The translations under genes were made by a program, and so were the position numbers. A DNA stretch of 64,000 nt from contig NC_061865.1 of assembly GCF_907164915.1 (NCBI RefSeq), positions 57,184,587 through 57,248,586 on the forward strand, read 5' to 3'. The stretch's first letter is position 1, and every line of letters begins with the position of its first letter. This DNA comes from Impatiens glandulifera (taxonomy: Eukaryota; Streptophyta; Magnoliopsida; Ericales; Balsaminaceae). Shown one piece after another: positions 12,224-25,453 of the stretch. The notes beneath the pieces were generated by a model. It was not told the DNA's origin and made no database searches. It saw nothing but the letters and a program-made list of their open reading frames with translations.

Positions 12224-15200
12224 ATGGCGCAATCAGGTGAACTCTCAATCACTTTTGTTGTTGTTGTTGTTGTTACGCGGATACTGAATACGAATTATAG
12301 CTAGTAACTTTTAGGTTTTAGTGTTTTACTTGCTGGAATTGAGTCAAAGAAGAGTTGATTTAAGTTCAAATCTTCACATAGGTCAATCAAGAGAATTGAT
12401 AAGGTTTTGACTGAATCGTTTCAATTGTTGAAGGATGTGGAAAGTCAGGATACAGCTAAATTACTTTATTTCCATAATTTTATATTACAATTTCAGCCGA
12501 ATGGCTTCAGTAAGAGTCCAATATCAGTGCTAGATAATGGATAATTGTTTTTCTTTTTTTTATCACAAGATAAAGCTAAAATTACTTTATTTCTAGGTTA
12601 TAATATCAGTGATCTTTTTAAAGAAGCTCACAACCGTTGGCTGAAGCCTGCAGAAGTGCTCTTTATTTTACAGAATTATGAGGAAGATCAACTCAGCCAT
12701 GAGCTTGCTAAGACACCACCAGCAAGTATGTTTTCTTTTCCTTCAACATCAAGATGAGTCTTGCTTTTGTTTGTTGTTTCTCTGGTTCTATATTATTAGA
12801 CTACATCCCTTCATTCTGTGACATGATTCCTCAATAGGTGGATCATTGTTTCTTTACAATAAGAGGGTGCTTCGATTTTTCCGTAGAGATGGTCATTCAT
12901 GGCGCAAGAAGAAGGATGGAAAAACTGTTGGAGAAGCACACGAAAGGCTTAAGGTTCGGAACATAATTTTAAGCAACATGATATGTTTGTTTTCACGGTT
13001 CTTATCAAATTCCCTATTGCTACGTTGAACATTGGTAAATATGCAAGTAAGACATTAAATTTGAAAGATACAAATAACCCAAAACTATTACAAATTTTAT
13101 AAATATCTTGAACATACACGTTCAAATGATGTTTCTTTATTCAAGGTCTTCCTGAAAGGCATCTTTCCACCATTGTCCAATTGACTTTCAAGTCCTACCG
13201 AGTGCATTTATTACACAAAGTTTCTCTTGCCACAAATAATGCAAGAAAACCTGCACCCATATCAACATCATGACACCCAACAACCACTAAGCCCACATCA
13301 GTTACTGCCTAACCTAAGCCCACATCAGTTACTGCCTAACCTAACCAAGTCAGAACCTCTTACTTGGACAACTTTCCATGTGCCTGTCAAACTTCGGATA
13401 TTATCCCATCTTGTGTATAAATGTTATTTTCTTGTGAGTTCCAACTGCTAATGTTATCATGTGATTCAGGAATACCACCATGATTGGAGAAACTGAAAAT
13501 CCAATTGCTAATTTTATCACATGACCATTAAACCTGCAATCAGACATCCCTCTAGATCTGGCTACTGAACCACGCCACTAACATAGCCAACCCATATAAC
13601 TGGTTGGTCAAGAGTCAATGAGGGCATATCAGTTATGATCTCAATCTGACCAACTACATTATGTACTTTTAGAAGTTTAGAGCATCCCAAGTTATCAACT
13701 TGGAAAATTTTAAACTTCTGGCGCAAAGTGCAAAATGCAGACATATCATAAATATCTCCATTACTAATCAACCTTATTATTTTTTATTTTGAATTTAGGA
13801 AGCTAGCATCACACACACAAACACAATCATGGCCCCTACTCCATTACTAATCAACCTTCTTTGTGAAGCGGTCTCTATTTACATTTTACAGTTTTCAATA
13901 AATCATAGCCATCTTAACTTAAATTACACATGTAAACAGCTAAGGATGACTTGACTAAATTCTCAAATATGCTACAAACAATGTTATAATTCAACATGTT
14001 TGAGAATTTATATTTATCGTTATGTAATGGGAGAATCTGAAATTATAGATTTGTTCCTAATTGCACTATCTTGTATGGCCCCTGATTTGTAGGTTTCTGT
14101 ATTCCTCTTAATCATGATTCTTCTACACCTTTGTGACTAGAGACGTCTGTTGTTAATCTCATTTTTATAAGAGGCTCAGAAGATTTGGTTGTATGGGAAA
14201 GTGAAATGAGAGAAACTTTTTCATTTTGAGATTATATTCTAGACTCAGAAGTTTGGTTATATGCCTAAATGTGGACTGATGTGTTTACTTATGAGGCAAA
14301 GATTATAATGAATTGCCCATATAAAGCTTGGTATCCTCCACCTTTCCGTTTCTGATGCATCATTTGGTTTTGGGAAATGGATAACCTTAATTTTGTTTTT
14401 GTGAGAAGGTGAAACCATTTCATTGATCACAAAGTACGTAAAAGTGAAGGGGTTACCTTCTTAGAAGCCAAAACATAAAGGGACAATAATAAAAAACCAT
14501 CCAAGATGAAATTACAACCAAGATAAATCAAAGAAGGGATAAGCTTAATATCTGTAGGAACATTATTAAGGATTATGTTATGTACAAACCTTCTAATGGT
14601 ATAGAATGATCCTTCCTTTTTACATGCACTTTCTCTATGTTTAATGATTTTGAAAGGGAACTACACAAGTCAATCATATATTTCATGTGTATCATTAATA
14701 TTGAATTGAATCAGCTGGTGTGGAAATTTATACTATACATTCACTTGTATTTTCAGTATAGTTGGTATTGGTTATCGTTACCAAAGTGGGTATAAAACAT
14801 TGGTAATTGTTGCTTCAATGCTAACTTCTTTTATTACACAGGCTGGTAACATTGAGGCTCTTAACTGTTACTATGCACATGGAGAGCAGAATCCCAATTT
14901 TCAGAGACGTAGCTATTGGATGCTGGACCCGTGAGTGTACCTTGCACTTATGAACTGATTGTGACATTATAGAGATTATAGTCAAAAGCTAGTAAATCTT
15001 ACATTTGTTTACTCATATTTTTTTTTTGTTTGTAATCAAATAGAGAATTTTATTTCTTACTGTCCATTCATTTAAGTTATATACATGTCCCTCTTACTTA
15101 CTTTTATGCTTATATTTACTCTTGGAACTTTGGCAGGGCATACGAGCACATTGTCCTTGTTCACTATAGGGATATAATCGAGGTTAGTTCCTTGAGTTCA

Positions 15201-18200
15201 TTCCTGTAAAATAAGGTTTCATGACAATAATATTGACTTTTTTTAAGCTTATGAGTGGTGGGGATCTGGGGGCATGACAATATTATTGACTTTGTTCTTG
15301 GATTCATTATTTTGAATAGCATTTTCCCCTAGTCGTGTTGTTTGTTTTGCCTGATGAATTTGATTTCCTCATTCTAGACACGGGGGACCTGCAACTATAT
15401 TTTGACTGATTTGCCCCTAGTCACTAAATAGATGCTGTGTCAAAATATAGTTTCAGGTGCTGAAATTCATCAGGCAAAATTCCCTTATCTAATTTCCCAA
15501 AGAGGAGATAAGGGCATTTTCGTCACCCAAATTCTACAACGAAGTACTCTGATATGAATAATAAAGGGCTGGAGAAAGAACCCTTATCTCAAAGTTTTCA
15601 AGTTAAAACCTCTTGTGAGAAGCACATGTCAATGTCTACCTCTCTCTCATCATTTAAACTACATGCGAGCTGCACATGTCAAGGTCATATATAATAAAGA
15701 TATATCATGTATTTTCAGTTTAGATTTTATGCATAGTTTAAGAAAACTATCTGAGTCTTTTCCCCTTTTCAAGATTCTCTTGTATTGTTTCACTATTTTT
15801 TAATAAAGTCAGTTCTTCTTTTCAAGAAAGTGTCAAGATTATTTTGAGATACTACAGTTTTTAATACAAATCCCACAAAGAGTTTGTATCATACTCTTAA
15901 ACTCTGTGTAACAGAATTTGTGTTGTAAAGTCAGGTAGAGAGTACATAATTTTGTACCTACTACTGGCCCATGTATAACAAAGCAAGTACGCAGTGAACT
16001 TGTGATTTATGAACATCAATATGCGGAGATCTAATTATTATCTTACAAACTTATGATTACAGATTTTGGTTTTCTAATTGCTAGCCCTTGTATACAGGGA
16101 AGGCAGAGTTCTGGATCCAATACACAATTCTCATCAGGGACCTCTGTCTCTTTGGGTCAGAGTTCTAATTCATATATACATCCTGGTTCCAGTAGCACCA
16201 TAAGTGGATTATATGAATCAAATCAGAGTCCACAGTCTGTGGAGTTTGAGTTTGCTTCTGATGTAGAAATGAAGAGCAATAGGCTGGAGCGATCTCTTGG
16301 AATTCGTAGAGAATCATCTGGTCTTGAATTGAGCAAAAACCTGCACAGAATCGAGGTGCAGTTAAGTCTGAATGATGAAACATTGGAAGATCCACACTAT
16401 TATGATTGTCAGGATCCTGCTGATTTAGAACATGCATGGAAGGATCATAGCGAGTCTTCCAATTCAGTACATGATGCAAATGATTTTCTAATGCTTCAGA
16501 ATTCAGGTTTGTGGACTAATGAAGTTTTTGGATTTTCCTGAAAGCAGTTTACACGCCTAGTGTTCATAATATTCAATATTTGCTGGCTGTTTCACTGCAT
16601 TTAATTTCTTGTGCTTCAGGTAACAATGCCCAATATCATCACCATGGGTTTGCACCAGAGCTAACACCCGACCATAAAGACCAACTTTTTTGGAATGAAA
16701 TGCTGGACTTTTCCAAGAGTTCAGTCGATGTTAATAGCCAAGAGAATAACTTGCTCACATTAATTGAAAATGTAAGTTCCTCTCAATATCTCTTTGGCTA
16801 TGTTTGGTTAGGGTGGAATTGGAATTGGGCTCCAATTCCAAATTCTTTGTTTTTAGATGATATAATATAAGGAATTGGACATGGAATTATAATTCCTGGA
16901 ATTGAATGATATATGATTTTTTAAAGTTTCAGTCCCATCATTTCCACTTCGGCAATTCTATGATTTCTTATCAAATTGGAATTATGACTAAATTTCAATT
17001 CTAATTCCAACACAGCCTTTGAGTTTTTTTTTGGCGAAAAGGGAAAACCTTTGAGTTAATCAAATAATAGAATTAATCTTTGCCCAAGTTGACATTTCTT
17101 GTGTTTTAGTTACAAGATAAAAGTGATTCTTGTGAAATGGCATCCACTTACACATCAGCTTGATATTTTTAGCAGGAGAAGGAATTCCTGCCCACACGAA
17201 GTCTAGTCGAAAAAGAAGCTGACCAGTGGACAAATTTGGAAGGATCTACTTCATATAACGATAATGATGTTACCAATTGTGATGTTCATACAACTTTGCA
17301 ATATGCAGTATCCAGCCAAACTACTGCAAGTTTTGACAACAATCTTGTCTTTCCAACTTCAAGATTTATATCTCATGACGTTGAAAATTTCAATCTTCCT
17401 GCCTACAACTCTATTCAAACCATGGATGACTACAATGAAACATTTAACCAAGATCAGAGTGGGATACATCTGGAAGCAGATCAATTTTCTATCTCTCATA
17501 AGCAAAACTGCACAATCAGAGAAGTATCCCCCGAGTGGGGTTATGCCTTTGAAACTACAAAGGTATTCTCTATGAATGAGATCTTAATACTAATAATGCT
17601 TTAAGTGCTTTGTTTCCTTCTTTTTCAGACAGTTTAAAAAATAGCGTAATTTGGATAGCAGATTTTAATGATAAACTATTTTATTGTTGGATGATTATGT
17701 TTTGAAAAGGTGTAGTCATTTATCTTATTTTCTTAGCATTTTTTTATCTTATTTTGAAACACTTTGGCTCCTTAATTTGAATCCAGTTATGAAGTTCATC
17801 AATGAATTTCTGGATACAGAATGATCCAACCCTCCGATTAACTAGAATTTGGACAATTCGTAGATCTGTTGACCCTCACTGAGCTCAATTATACACCGCC
17901 TCCACCCAGGAGACCAATTCTACCGTTGTCCCCATTTAGAAATTTCTATATCTGGATACGATTTGTATAAACATTTAAAAGCTAATCTAGTTAGAAACAA
18001 AAACTATTTATGTTTTGTACCTGGAAATGAATCCAGATCGAGATACGCCTAATGTGATCACATATGGATGAGAAATGTGGCCAAAGTGTGTTTTTCTTTT
18101 CCTCTTTGAAGGATAATGCTTTTCTAAGTGGTCTTTTGTCCAAGATCCACTTTAAGATATGCTAAACTGTTTGCTGATTGTGCTGCAGGTTGTCATAGTT

Positions 18201-21200
18201 GGATCATTTCTTTGTGATTCGCCAATATATGCATGCAAGTTTGGTGACACAGAAGTGCCAGTTGAGGTTATTCAAGCTGGTGTCATCTGTTGCCTTGCTC
18301 CTCCTCTATCTCCTGGAAAGGTCACTTTCAGTATTACTTGTGGAAATCAGGAATCCTGCAGCGAAGTCAGACTTTTCGAGTTCCGTAGTAAAGAAAGTAG
18401 TAGTTTAGAGGATGCATCATCTAAGAGTCCTGAGGAGCTGTTGTTACTTGTTAGGCTTGTACAGATGCTCCTAATCGAAGGATATTCTTCGAAAGGGGAT
18501 ACAGACAGTAACGAACCAGGAAGTGATCTAATGGGAAAACTCAAGGTTGGTGAAGATTCATGGGACCAAGTTATGGGGGCAGTTTTAGATGGCAGTTGGA
18601 CTTCATCTAGCACTATAGCTTGGCTTCTTCAAGAACTTTTGAAAGACAAATTGCAAAAATGGCTTTGTACCCGGTCTGGAGGATGCGAACAGTTTGATTC
18701 CTTGTTATCCAAGAAAGAACAGGGGATGTTACATCTAGTTGCTGCATTGGGGTTCGAGTGGGCCTTAAACCCAATTCTCAATTCTGGAGTCAACATAGAT
18801 TTCCGAGACATTAATGGTTGGACTGCTCTTCATTGGGCTGCTCGGTTTGGACGGTAATGAAAGCATCAATTTATTGTTCTGTTTAATTCTATTATATTTT
18901 TCTCATGATAAATAAGTAAGAATGCCATTTGGTTGGGTTTGAGAAGGCTAACTCAACCCTTAAAGCTTGGTTTAGGATCGTGCCCACTGGGTCAGATCCA
19001 AACCATCCCTTCCAAGTGCCAATATTATGCATGGCCAAACCATTGAAACACTTTCTTGTTGTGGATATGAATCAAGATCTAGGTGAGAAATGGATAACAA
19101 ATTTCTTTTAAAAAACATTTTCTATGAATTATCTAATCTGGATGTGGATCCAAATGGAGATCACACATGCAAGTAGATCTTAGTCTAGATCTGGAGCCAG
19201 AAAGTGTTTTCTTTACACAATTTTTTTTTTTTGTAATTATCTAGTATGGACGAGAATTCAAATGAAATTAGGTTTGGAAATAGCTTAGACACATATTTTT
19301 GTATGTTCAGATCCGGAGCCAAAAAGTGTTTCCAAATAGCCCAAGATTTCACAATTGAAATTGTTTTTTTTATTATTTCATTTGGTATACAAAATCGCTT
19401 TTTTTATATCCTGATCCAAATTACAGTGTAATAATGTTTCATTTTGGTATGTACAACTTTTTCTTGATTAGATTATTTTTATCATTTTTGTTACAAAAAT
19501 AATAATAAATGTACATTTTTTCGGTTCACGATGAACACGAAACAAATTGATATCAAAACATCATATTTTTACAACAGGGAAAAAATGGTAGCTGCATTAG
19601 TAGCTAAAGGTGCATCAGCCGGTGTAGTAACAGATCCAAACGGTCAAGATCCAGACGGAAAAACACCTGCTAAAATTGCTTCATCCAACGGCCATAAAGG
19701 TCTAGCTGGTTATCTATCCGAGATCGCACTCACTAGTCATCTCTCATCTCTTACATTGGAAGAAGATGACGATTCTGAAATCTCTGCTAAGATGGAAGCG
19801 GGGATTAGAGTGAACGACATCGCACAGAGAAGTCTTAACGGAGTTGACCATCACAGTTTAGCCGCAGTTTGGAATGCATCTCAGGCTGCTACGCGAATAC
19901 AAGCTGCATTTCGTGCTCATTCTTTTAGGCAGAGGCAACAGAGGGTAGCTGCTGCTTCTTCTCCAGGTATAATAGATGAGTATGACATCTTTTCAGGTAA
20001 CATTGAAGGCCTTTCTGCTGCATCAAAATCGGCTTTTGGAAAAGCTAGAAACCATAATACAGCTGCATTATCTATTCAGAAGAATTATCGAGGTTCTAAA
20101 GTTCGCAAGAACTATCTAGCCTTCCGCCAGAAAGTCGTCATGATACAGGTATCAAAATTAATAATACTAAATATTGTAAGTTTCAGTATTTTTTTTTAAA
20201 ACAAAATATTTGTTGATAGGCACATGTGAGAGGTCGTCAAGTGAGAGCACAGTATAAAGTAGTCTGCTGGGCTGTTGGCATTATGGAGAAAGCTGTTATA
20301 CGTTGGCGTCGCAAAGGAATTGGTCTGAGAGGATACAGACCCGAGTTAGAGTCCATTGCCGAAACTGAAGACGAAGACATTCTCAAAGTATTCCGCAAGA
20401 AAAAGGTTGATGGTAATGTTAAAGACGCCTTGAAAAGAGTGCTCTCTATGGTTGAACACCCCGAAGCTCGTCAACAATATTGTCGCATGCTTGTTAAGCA
20501 TCAAGAAGCTACTCAGGTAAAACTCGTTAAACCCTCTAATATAGAAATACTTTTGTTTTCGAAAAAATTTATGGATAAAAATCTAGTTTTGGCTGGATAA
20601 ATCGGAAATCAAGTCTTCATTAGAAGTGGTAAAAAATTTGTTCTCTAGCATCACAAACTCGTTTTTCTTTTAAAAATAAATCAAATTACTCACCGTTGTC
20701 AGTTTATTTTTTTGGTTAATTCCGGTTAATGTATATACTTTATCGGAGTTACCAAAAATATGGCTGGTTAAAAATAAAATCAAACATCGAAAAGCAAAAT
20801 GAACTTTTACGATTTTGTTTTAGCATATCTTTATTTTTTCAACGACTCAATTCACTAACACATATTCTCGTCTTATAAAATTTTTAAATAGAAAAGAACT
20901 TTATAGTAATTCAACCAATTAAAAATCCAAATAATTTATTTTTCAAATAACCCAAACATCAAAGAAGCTTCACCTTTTTTTTTTTTTTTTTCCATTTAGG
21001 TGTATCTAGAACATGTATATGATTATACTCAGTGTTCGGATCGATCTTACACATAAGTATTATTGTCATTATAGCTCCGGTAGATTTAAACTCTAACTCC
21101 GCCCTAATTAGTTCTCGATTTTTTTTTTGGTCAAGAACTCTGAATCTACCCTAATACTTTGTGCAGGCAGAAAATGAGGCAGAATTTCAAGATATAGATA

Positions 21201-21256
21201 GTGAAATAAACATGATAAATGAAAATGATGATCCATATCAATATATAATGTTGTAG
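12224..21256 (+). CDS. CAMTA4: Calmodulin-binding transcription activator, CAMTA4-like
   Basis: A predicted nuclear, calcium/calmodulin-responsive transcription factor; the family binds CGCG-type promoter elements in stress responses. Exons: 12224-12236, 12597-12725, 12838-12953, 14842-14930, 15137-15182, 16098-16506, 16620-16771, 17173-17562, 18189-18853, 19578-20148, 20220-20516, 21167-21256. All phases agree and give 988 residues, close to Arabidopsis CAMTA4 (about 1,016). Domains: CG-1 DNA-binding (about 1-131, with WLKP, NKRVLRFFRRDGH and YYAHGE); TIG/IPT (about 445-520); ankyrin repeats (about 625-740, GWTALHWAARFG); IQ motifs (RIQAAFRAH near 773, SIQKNYRG near 831, MIQAHVRGRQ near 858); and a calmodulin-binding helix (KAVIRWRRKG, about 883-905). 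The start MAQSGYNI follows the family pattern. Introns carry several MITE-like insertions, described separately. Exon 8 has a tandem NAG acceptor. Confidence in the family is high; single exon edges could shift. Confidence 0.93.
13288..13340. repeat. 26-27-bp tandem duplication in CAMTA intron 3
   Basis: AAGCCCACATCAGTTACTGC plus a short extension occurs twice in a row. It lies inside the 1.9-kb intron 3, and the short ORF across it is not an exon. Confidence 0.8.
15345..15479. repeat. Hairpin-forming inverted repeat in CAMTA intron 5
   Basis: TTTTGCCTGATGAATTT (15345-15361) is perfectly inverted at 15463-15479. An inner pair, AACTATATTTTGAC (15393-15406), is inverted at 15439-15452. Together they form a long imperfect stem, suggesting a small foldback element. 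Confidence 0.7.
16793..17020. mobile_element. Tourist-like MITE in CAMTA intron 7, TTT target duplication
   Basis: A 222-bp element (16796-17017) starts with GGCTATGTTTGGTTAG. Its other end read inward is GGCTGTGTTGGAATTAG. TTT flanks both ends. The interior is rich in GGAATT repeats. The G-rich ends and 3-bp duplication suggest a PIF/Harbinger-type MITE. It begins 24 bp inside the intron. Confidence 0.65.
17754..18096. mobile_element. MITE-like element in CAMTA intron 8
   Basis: GAAACACTTTGGCTCC (near 17,755) is inverted relative to GGCCAAAGTGTGTTTTTC (18,079-18,096). The same GGAGCCAAAAAGTGTTT end recurs twice in intron 9, so this is a repeated family within one gene. The target duplication was not resolved. 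Confidence 0.5.
18920..19345. mobile_element. One or two related MITE-like elements in CAMTA intron 9
   Basis: AAACACTTTC (about 19,047) faces GGAGCCAGAAAGTGTTTTC (about 19,192). A second GGAGCCAAAAAGTGTTTCC occurs at about 19,314 with the suffix CAAATAGCC, which mirrors the CCATTTGGTTGG near 18,924. Nested or tandem copies are likely; exact borders are unclear. Confidence 0.45.
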
Positions 21257-21578
21257 CAAGAAATGATTATCAGATTCCACAGGTAAGCATGTATGTACAT
21301 TGTTGAAATAATTTAATATTTTTCTTCCTTGTTTCTATGTGCTCTTCTTATTGTTGATATTTGAACATATTATTTTGGGAACTACTATCTTTGTTCATTA
21401 CATGCATGTTGGCAGATTGAGTAAATTTCAGAGATGCCTTACAAAACACATAGAATACCATATTCAATAGGATAAGATCATAAAAAGTTCTTGTTCTTCC
21501 ACAAATTCAAATGAACAAAAAAAAACCTGGATCCGTTCTTAGCTAGCTACTACTACTACACATTCATCCATATCCTCC

Positions 21579-22034
21579 TCATGCGTAGTTGAGACGGAAA
21601 ATGTCATTCAGTACATAATAGCTACCTTGTGGCGTTGGCATAAGATGAAACATCTGAGAAGAAGAAGGAATAACTGATTCAATTATACATAAGAAAGAGA
21701 TCGGAGATCGGGGATGGAAGAAGACAGACGTAAACGTACCTGGCTGAACTTGAGAGCGTGTTGCTCGCCTGAGAGTTGGAGATTTCCACAAACGAAGACA
21801 ATCATTCCACCGGAGGGACCAGAAGGCTGAGTATCAACGTTGCTGATGATGTGCTGACATTGTTGAAAAGGGAGAGAAGTGAGTTTAGCGACTATGTTCG
21901 CCGATCCTTGAATCTTCTGACCTTCGAAAGTTAACATGGACGAATCCTGATAGAGATTAGCGAGACTGGATCGATTCGTATCGAATGTGGAATAGTAATG
22001 ATCAACGAACGCCTTTGAAACGGCATCTGGACAT
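21579..22034 (-). pseudogene. Nuclear transport factor 2 (NTF2) gene with disrupted start
   Basis: NTF2 carries RanGDP into the nucleus through nuclear pores. Two coding exons are clear: 21740-22034 and 21579-21653, joined at FSQ/MFHLMPTPQG. The body from DAVSKAFVDHYYSTF to IFRLNYA covers the whole NTF2 fold and is close to the usual 123 residues. The conserved start MDPDA should read ATGGATCCAGAT, but the sequence has ATGTCCAGAT (ATG at 22032-22034). Two bases are missing, so this ATG is out of frame and stops after 10 codons. No other in-frame ATG lies between the body and an upstream in-frame TAA. Translation could only begin at the internal ATG of MLTFEGQ, losing about 33 residues. It may be a recent pseudogene, a sequencing error or a gene with an unseen 5' exon. 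It converges on the CAMTA gene, with 322 bp between the stops. Confidence 0.75.
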
Positions 22035-22139
22035 TCGCCGCAAACCCGCTCTTAACCGTGTCTTCTTCTTCCCCTGTGTAAGCTTTGCCTTCCTCCTGCT
22101 GCTTAGGTTTGACGCTGAATTGAATATATGAGGATAGAT

Positions 22140-22780
22140 AGATATATAATCTAAATAACTTTTATAGAGCGCGAAGCGGATTTTTTATTTATTTAATTTG
22201 GAAAATTAGTTCAATTATCTTTTTATTAAGGAAAGACATATCAGTTTTCTAAAATTACGATTTGATTTTTTTTTGTGTGGTAAACTAAATTAAGGAAAGA
22301 CGTATCACTTTTCTAAAATAATAAAAAAACAATCTCACTGACATACTATATCATATTTATATTTATTTATTATATATAATATAATTTAATACCCACTTGG
22401 TTTAAAATTTCAATAAAATTATTAAATTTATAGACAAGATTAGAAAACCTAGTAAATCTTTTGTATTTGCATATATATATATATATATAAATATAAAAAA
22501 ATATTATTTATTTATAAATATTAAATATTTTAAATAAATTAATATTATTCAAATTTAATTAATTCAAAATTAGTTTTTGTTGTAAAAATTAAGTTCAATT
22601 CAAAAATTAATATTAATATATATTTTAAAATTTATTAAATATTTAAAGTTAAAGAAAATTAATTTTATGAGTTTAAAAAGTACTTCAAAAAAATGTAGAT
22701 TTTTTTTTAATAAAAATCAAGTCAATTACATAATTTATCTAGTTAGTGACTAAAGATCGATCTAAAGTTTTTACTTAAAT
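22140..22780. other. AT-rich spacer
   Basis: No gene was seen. It contains a short TA repeat near 22,470 and A/T homopolymers. Confidence 0.6.
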
Positions 22781-24745
22781 TTGTGTCATACATTTTGATT
22801 TTATCTAAAATAATGTTAGACGTGTTTTATACTATTACCAATCTATTATCCATTATCGCGACTTTTTTACCACTATTTCGACAAACCAACTACCAATCAA
22901 ACACTTTCACACACCTATTATCTCTCGTCAAATCAACCATCAATCTCAATCGACTTCTTATATCATGACCTCACATTTTTCACATGCTTTTTATCATACT
23001 AGACAAATTAACCATAAATCTCAATCGACCTCTAGTATCATGAACTCACATATTTTACATTTCGGTCAATCAAAATTTCATTCATATTATTTTTAACCAC
23101 TGATATCTCATTTATTATCGGTCTCTTATCCCCACAAATCTCACCTCTAATCTCATAATTTTTACCTTCATCGCGGCCTCTTTTACCACTAATCGACTTC
23201 TTTATCCACTCAAAAAATCACCCATAAATTTCAATCAAACATTAATCTTGTGACCTCATATACTCTTACAGTTCGATTAATAACCATCTTATTCATATAT
23301 TTTAACCACTAATATCTCATTTATTACCATCCTCTTTTATATTACCGCGACCTCTTTTTTTTACTCCACTTGGGTAAATCAACCACCAAATTTCAATCGA
23401 CATCTCATCTCACATACTTTCACACACCTCTTATCCTCGTCAAACCAACATCAATCCCTCAATCGACCTCTCATCTTGTGACTCACTTTTTCATATGTCT
23501 CTTTGTCTTCTCGACAAATAACTCACCAATCACAATCAATCGACCTCTAATCTCGTGACCACATACACTCTTACATTTCGGTCAATCAACATCTCATTCA
23601 TATATTTTTAACCACTAATATCTTATTTGTTTCTAATCTCTTAAATTATTCTCCACATCTGGAAACCAACCACCAAATCTCAATCAACATCTCATCTCAA
23701 CTTATAACTTTACACACACTTTCACACACCTCTTATCCCTCGTCAAACCAAACATCAATCTTCTTAACCGAACTCTTATCTTGTGACTCACACTTTTTCA
23801 TATGCTTCTTTATACCCTCGGTAAACCACTCACTAATCATAATTTCGACATCTAATCTTGTGACCTCACACACACGTTTATATTCCGATCAATCAACATC
23901 TCATATATATATTTTTAACCGTTGATATATCCTTTTATTATCGGTTTCTTATCCCGACAAATCAACCACAAATCCCCACCTCACATCTCATCATATTTAC
24001 TTTTATCGCGACTTCTTTTACCATCCACTTCAACAAATCAATAAGTAATCCTCAATCGACCACTTTAGTCAATCAACATCTCATTCATATAGTTTTAATC
24101 ACTAATATCTAATTTGTTAAGAAAACCTCTTATATGTCCTCTCACTTCGGCAAATCAACTACCAAATCTCAATCGATATTTTATCTCGTGACCTCGTACA
24201 CTTTTACACACTTCTTATCACATCGGTAAACCACCTACCAATCTCAGTCGACCTCTTGTGATTCACAATTTTTCATATGTCTCTTTATCCATTTGAAAAA
24301 ACACCCACCAAATCTTAGTCGACCTCTTGTGACACACAGTTTTTCATATGTCTTCTCGACAAACCACCCACCAATCTTAGTCGACCTCTTTTACCCAACT
24401 TCAACAAATCAATAAAAAAATTCAATCGATCACACATTTTTTATCCATCGTCAAACCAACCACTAATCCCCTAATTAACCCTCATCTTGTGACTCACACT
24501 TTTTCATATGCCTCTTTATCCCCTTATATGCATATTTACCCCCTCGGCAAACAACCCACCAATCATAGACGACATCGTTTACCCCCACTTAATAAATCAA
24601 CAACCAATACCAATTGATCAAACACCTTATATACCTTGTCAAACCAACCACTAGCCCATCAAATTTTAATCGACATTTCATCTCGTGACCTCACACACTT
24701 CTTATCCCCTCGGCAAATCACTCACTAATCTTAGTCGAACAATTT
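22780..24745 (-). repeat. Degenerate satellite array (GTGAGGTCACGAGA family)
   Basis: Read on the minus strand, this 2-kb block is built from diverged modules of about 70-75 bp. They carry recurring words such as GAGGTCACGAGAT, AGAGGTCGATTGAGAT, TTGTCGAGGGGATAAGAG and AATGAGATATTAGTGGTTAA. The same modules lie in plus orientation at 49,400-49,800 and 55,170-56,830. The small frames here are products of the repeat. Confidence 0.8.
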
Positions 24746-25014
24746 CCCAAACTAACCTGGTTTGTCGTTCAACTTCTCAAACTAACCTACTTTGTTTATT
24801 TATTCTCAAACTAACCTAGTTTACTTTAAACTCATTTTTTTTTAAATTCATTATATATATCAATATTTTATTTAAACCGGTAAAGTTTATTTTCAAACAA
24901 TATTAAAATTATATATATATATAATTAAGAACTTTTGTATATTAGACATTTAAAAAAAAAATAGAGGAGGTTAGCATAACACCAACATTCATAATGACAT
25001 TTATTTTATTTTAT

Positions 25015-25160
25015 ATTTTGAATTAAAAGAGAACTAAAATAACACCCCACAACCATGATTCCCGCTTAAATTCAAAGCACTCTCAGATTTAATCGAACCC
25101 GTAACATTTTGATCTCTTAAGCTGACTTTTACCACTGAATTACCTTGATAGAGTAACATT
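25015..25160 (-). mobile_element. tRNA-derived SINE-like element, copy 2
   Basis: On the minus strand GGTAATTCAGTGGTAAAA (A-box-like, near 25,131-25,148) is followed by GGGTTCGATTA (B box, near 25,090-25,100). The body then matches the element at 4,500-4,735, including AAGCGGGAATCATGG and the AGTTCTCTTTTAATTC end. Confidence 0.55.
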
Positions 25161-25453
25161 TACTTCAAATTAAGGTGTTTTAAGAGAAAATCCGTAACAT
25201 TTAGCTTACCACTCTAACTAATAATAAATATATTATATTATAAAGAGGGTATATTTAAAAAATTAATATATTAATTTATTTATTTGAATAAATAATAATA
25301 ATTATAAATATTTCTTCCTATAAAAAAATCGAATATATTTATAAATTCCAAAAATCTTATAATCATACAATTTAAAATTGTAAAAATTCAAACTAAATTA
25401 AAAGCGTGTCTAAATCAAATTTAATCTTGTCTAAAATAGTATCATACTAAAAC

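Noticed and set aside
13227..13451. ORF with a repeated PHQLLPNLS peptide
   Set aside because: A 26-bp duplication inside CAMTA intron 3; it has no place in the spliced protein.
22783..23558. Plus-strand ORFs in the satellite
   Set aside because: Repeat-derived, not conserved between modules.
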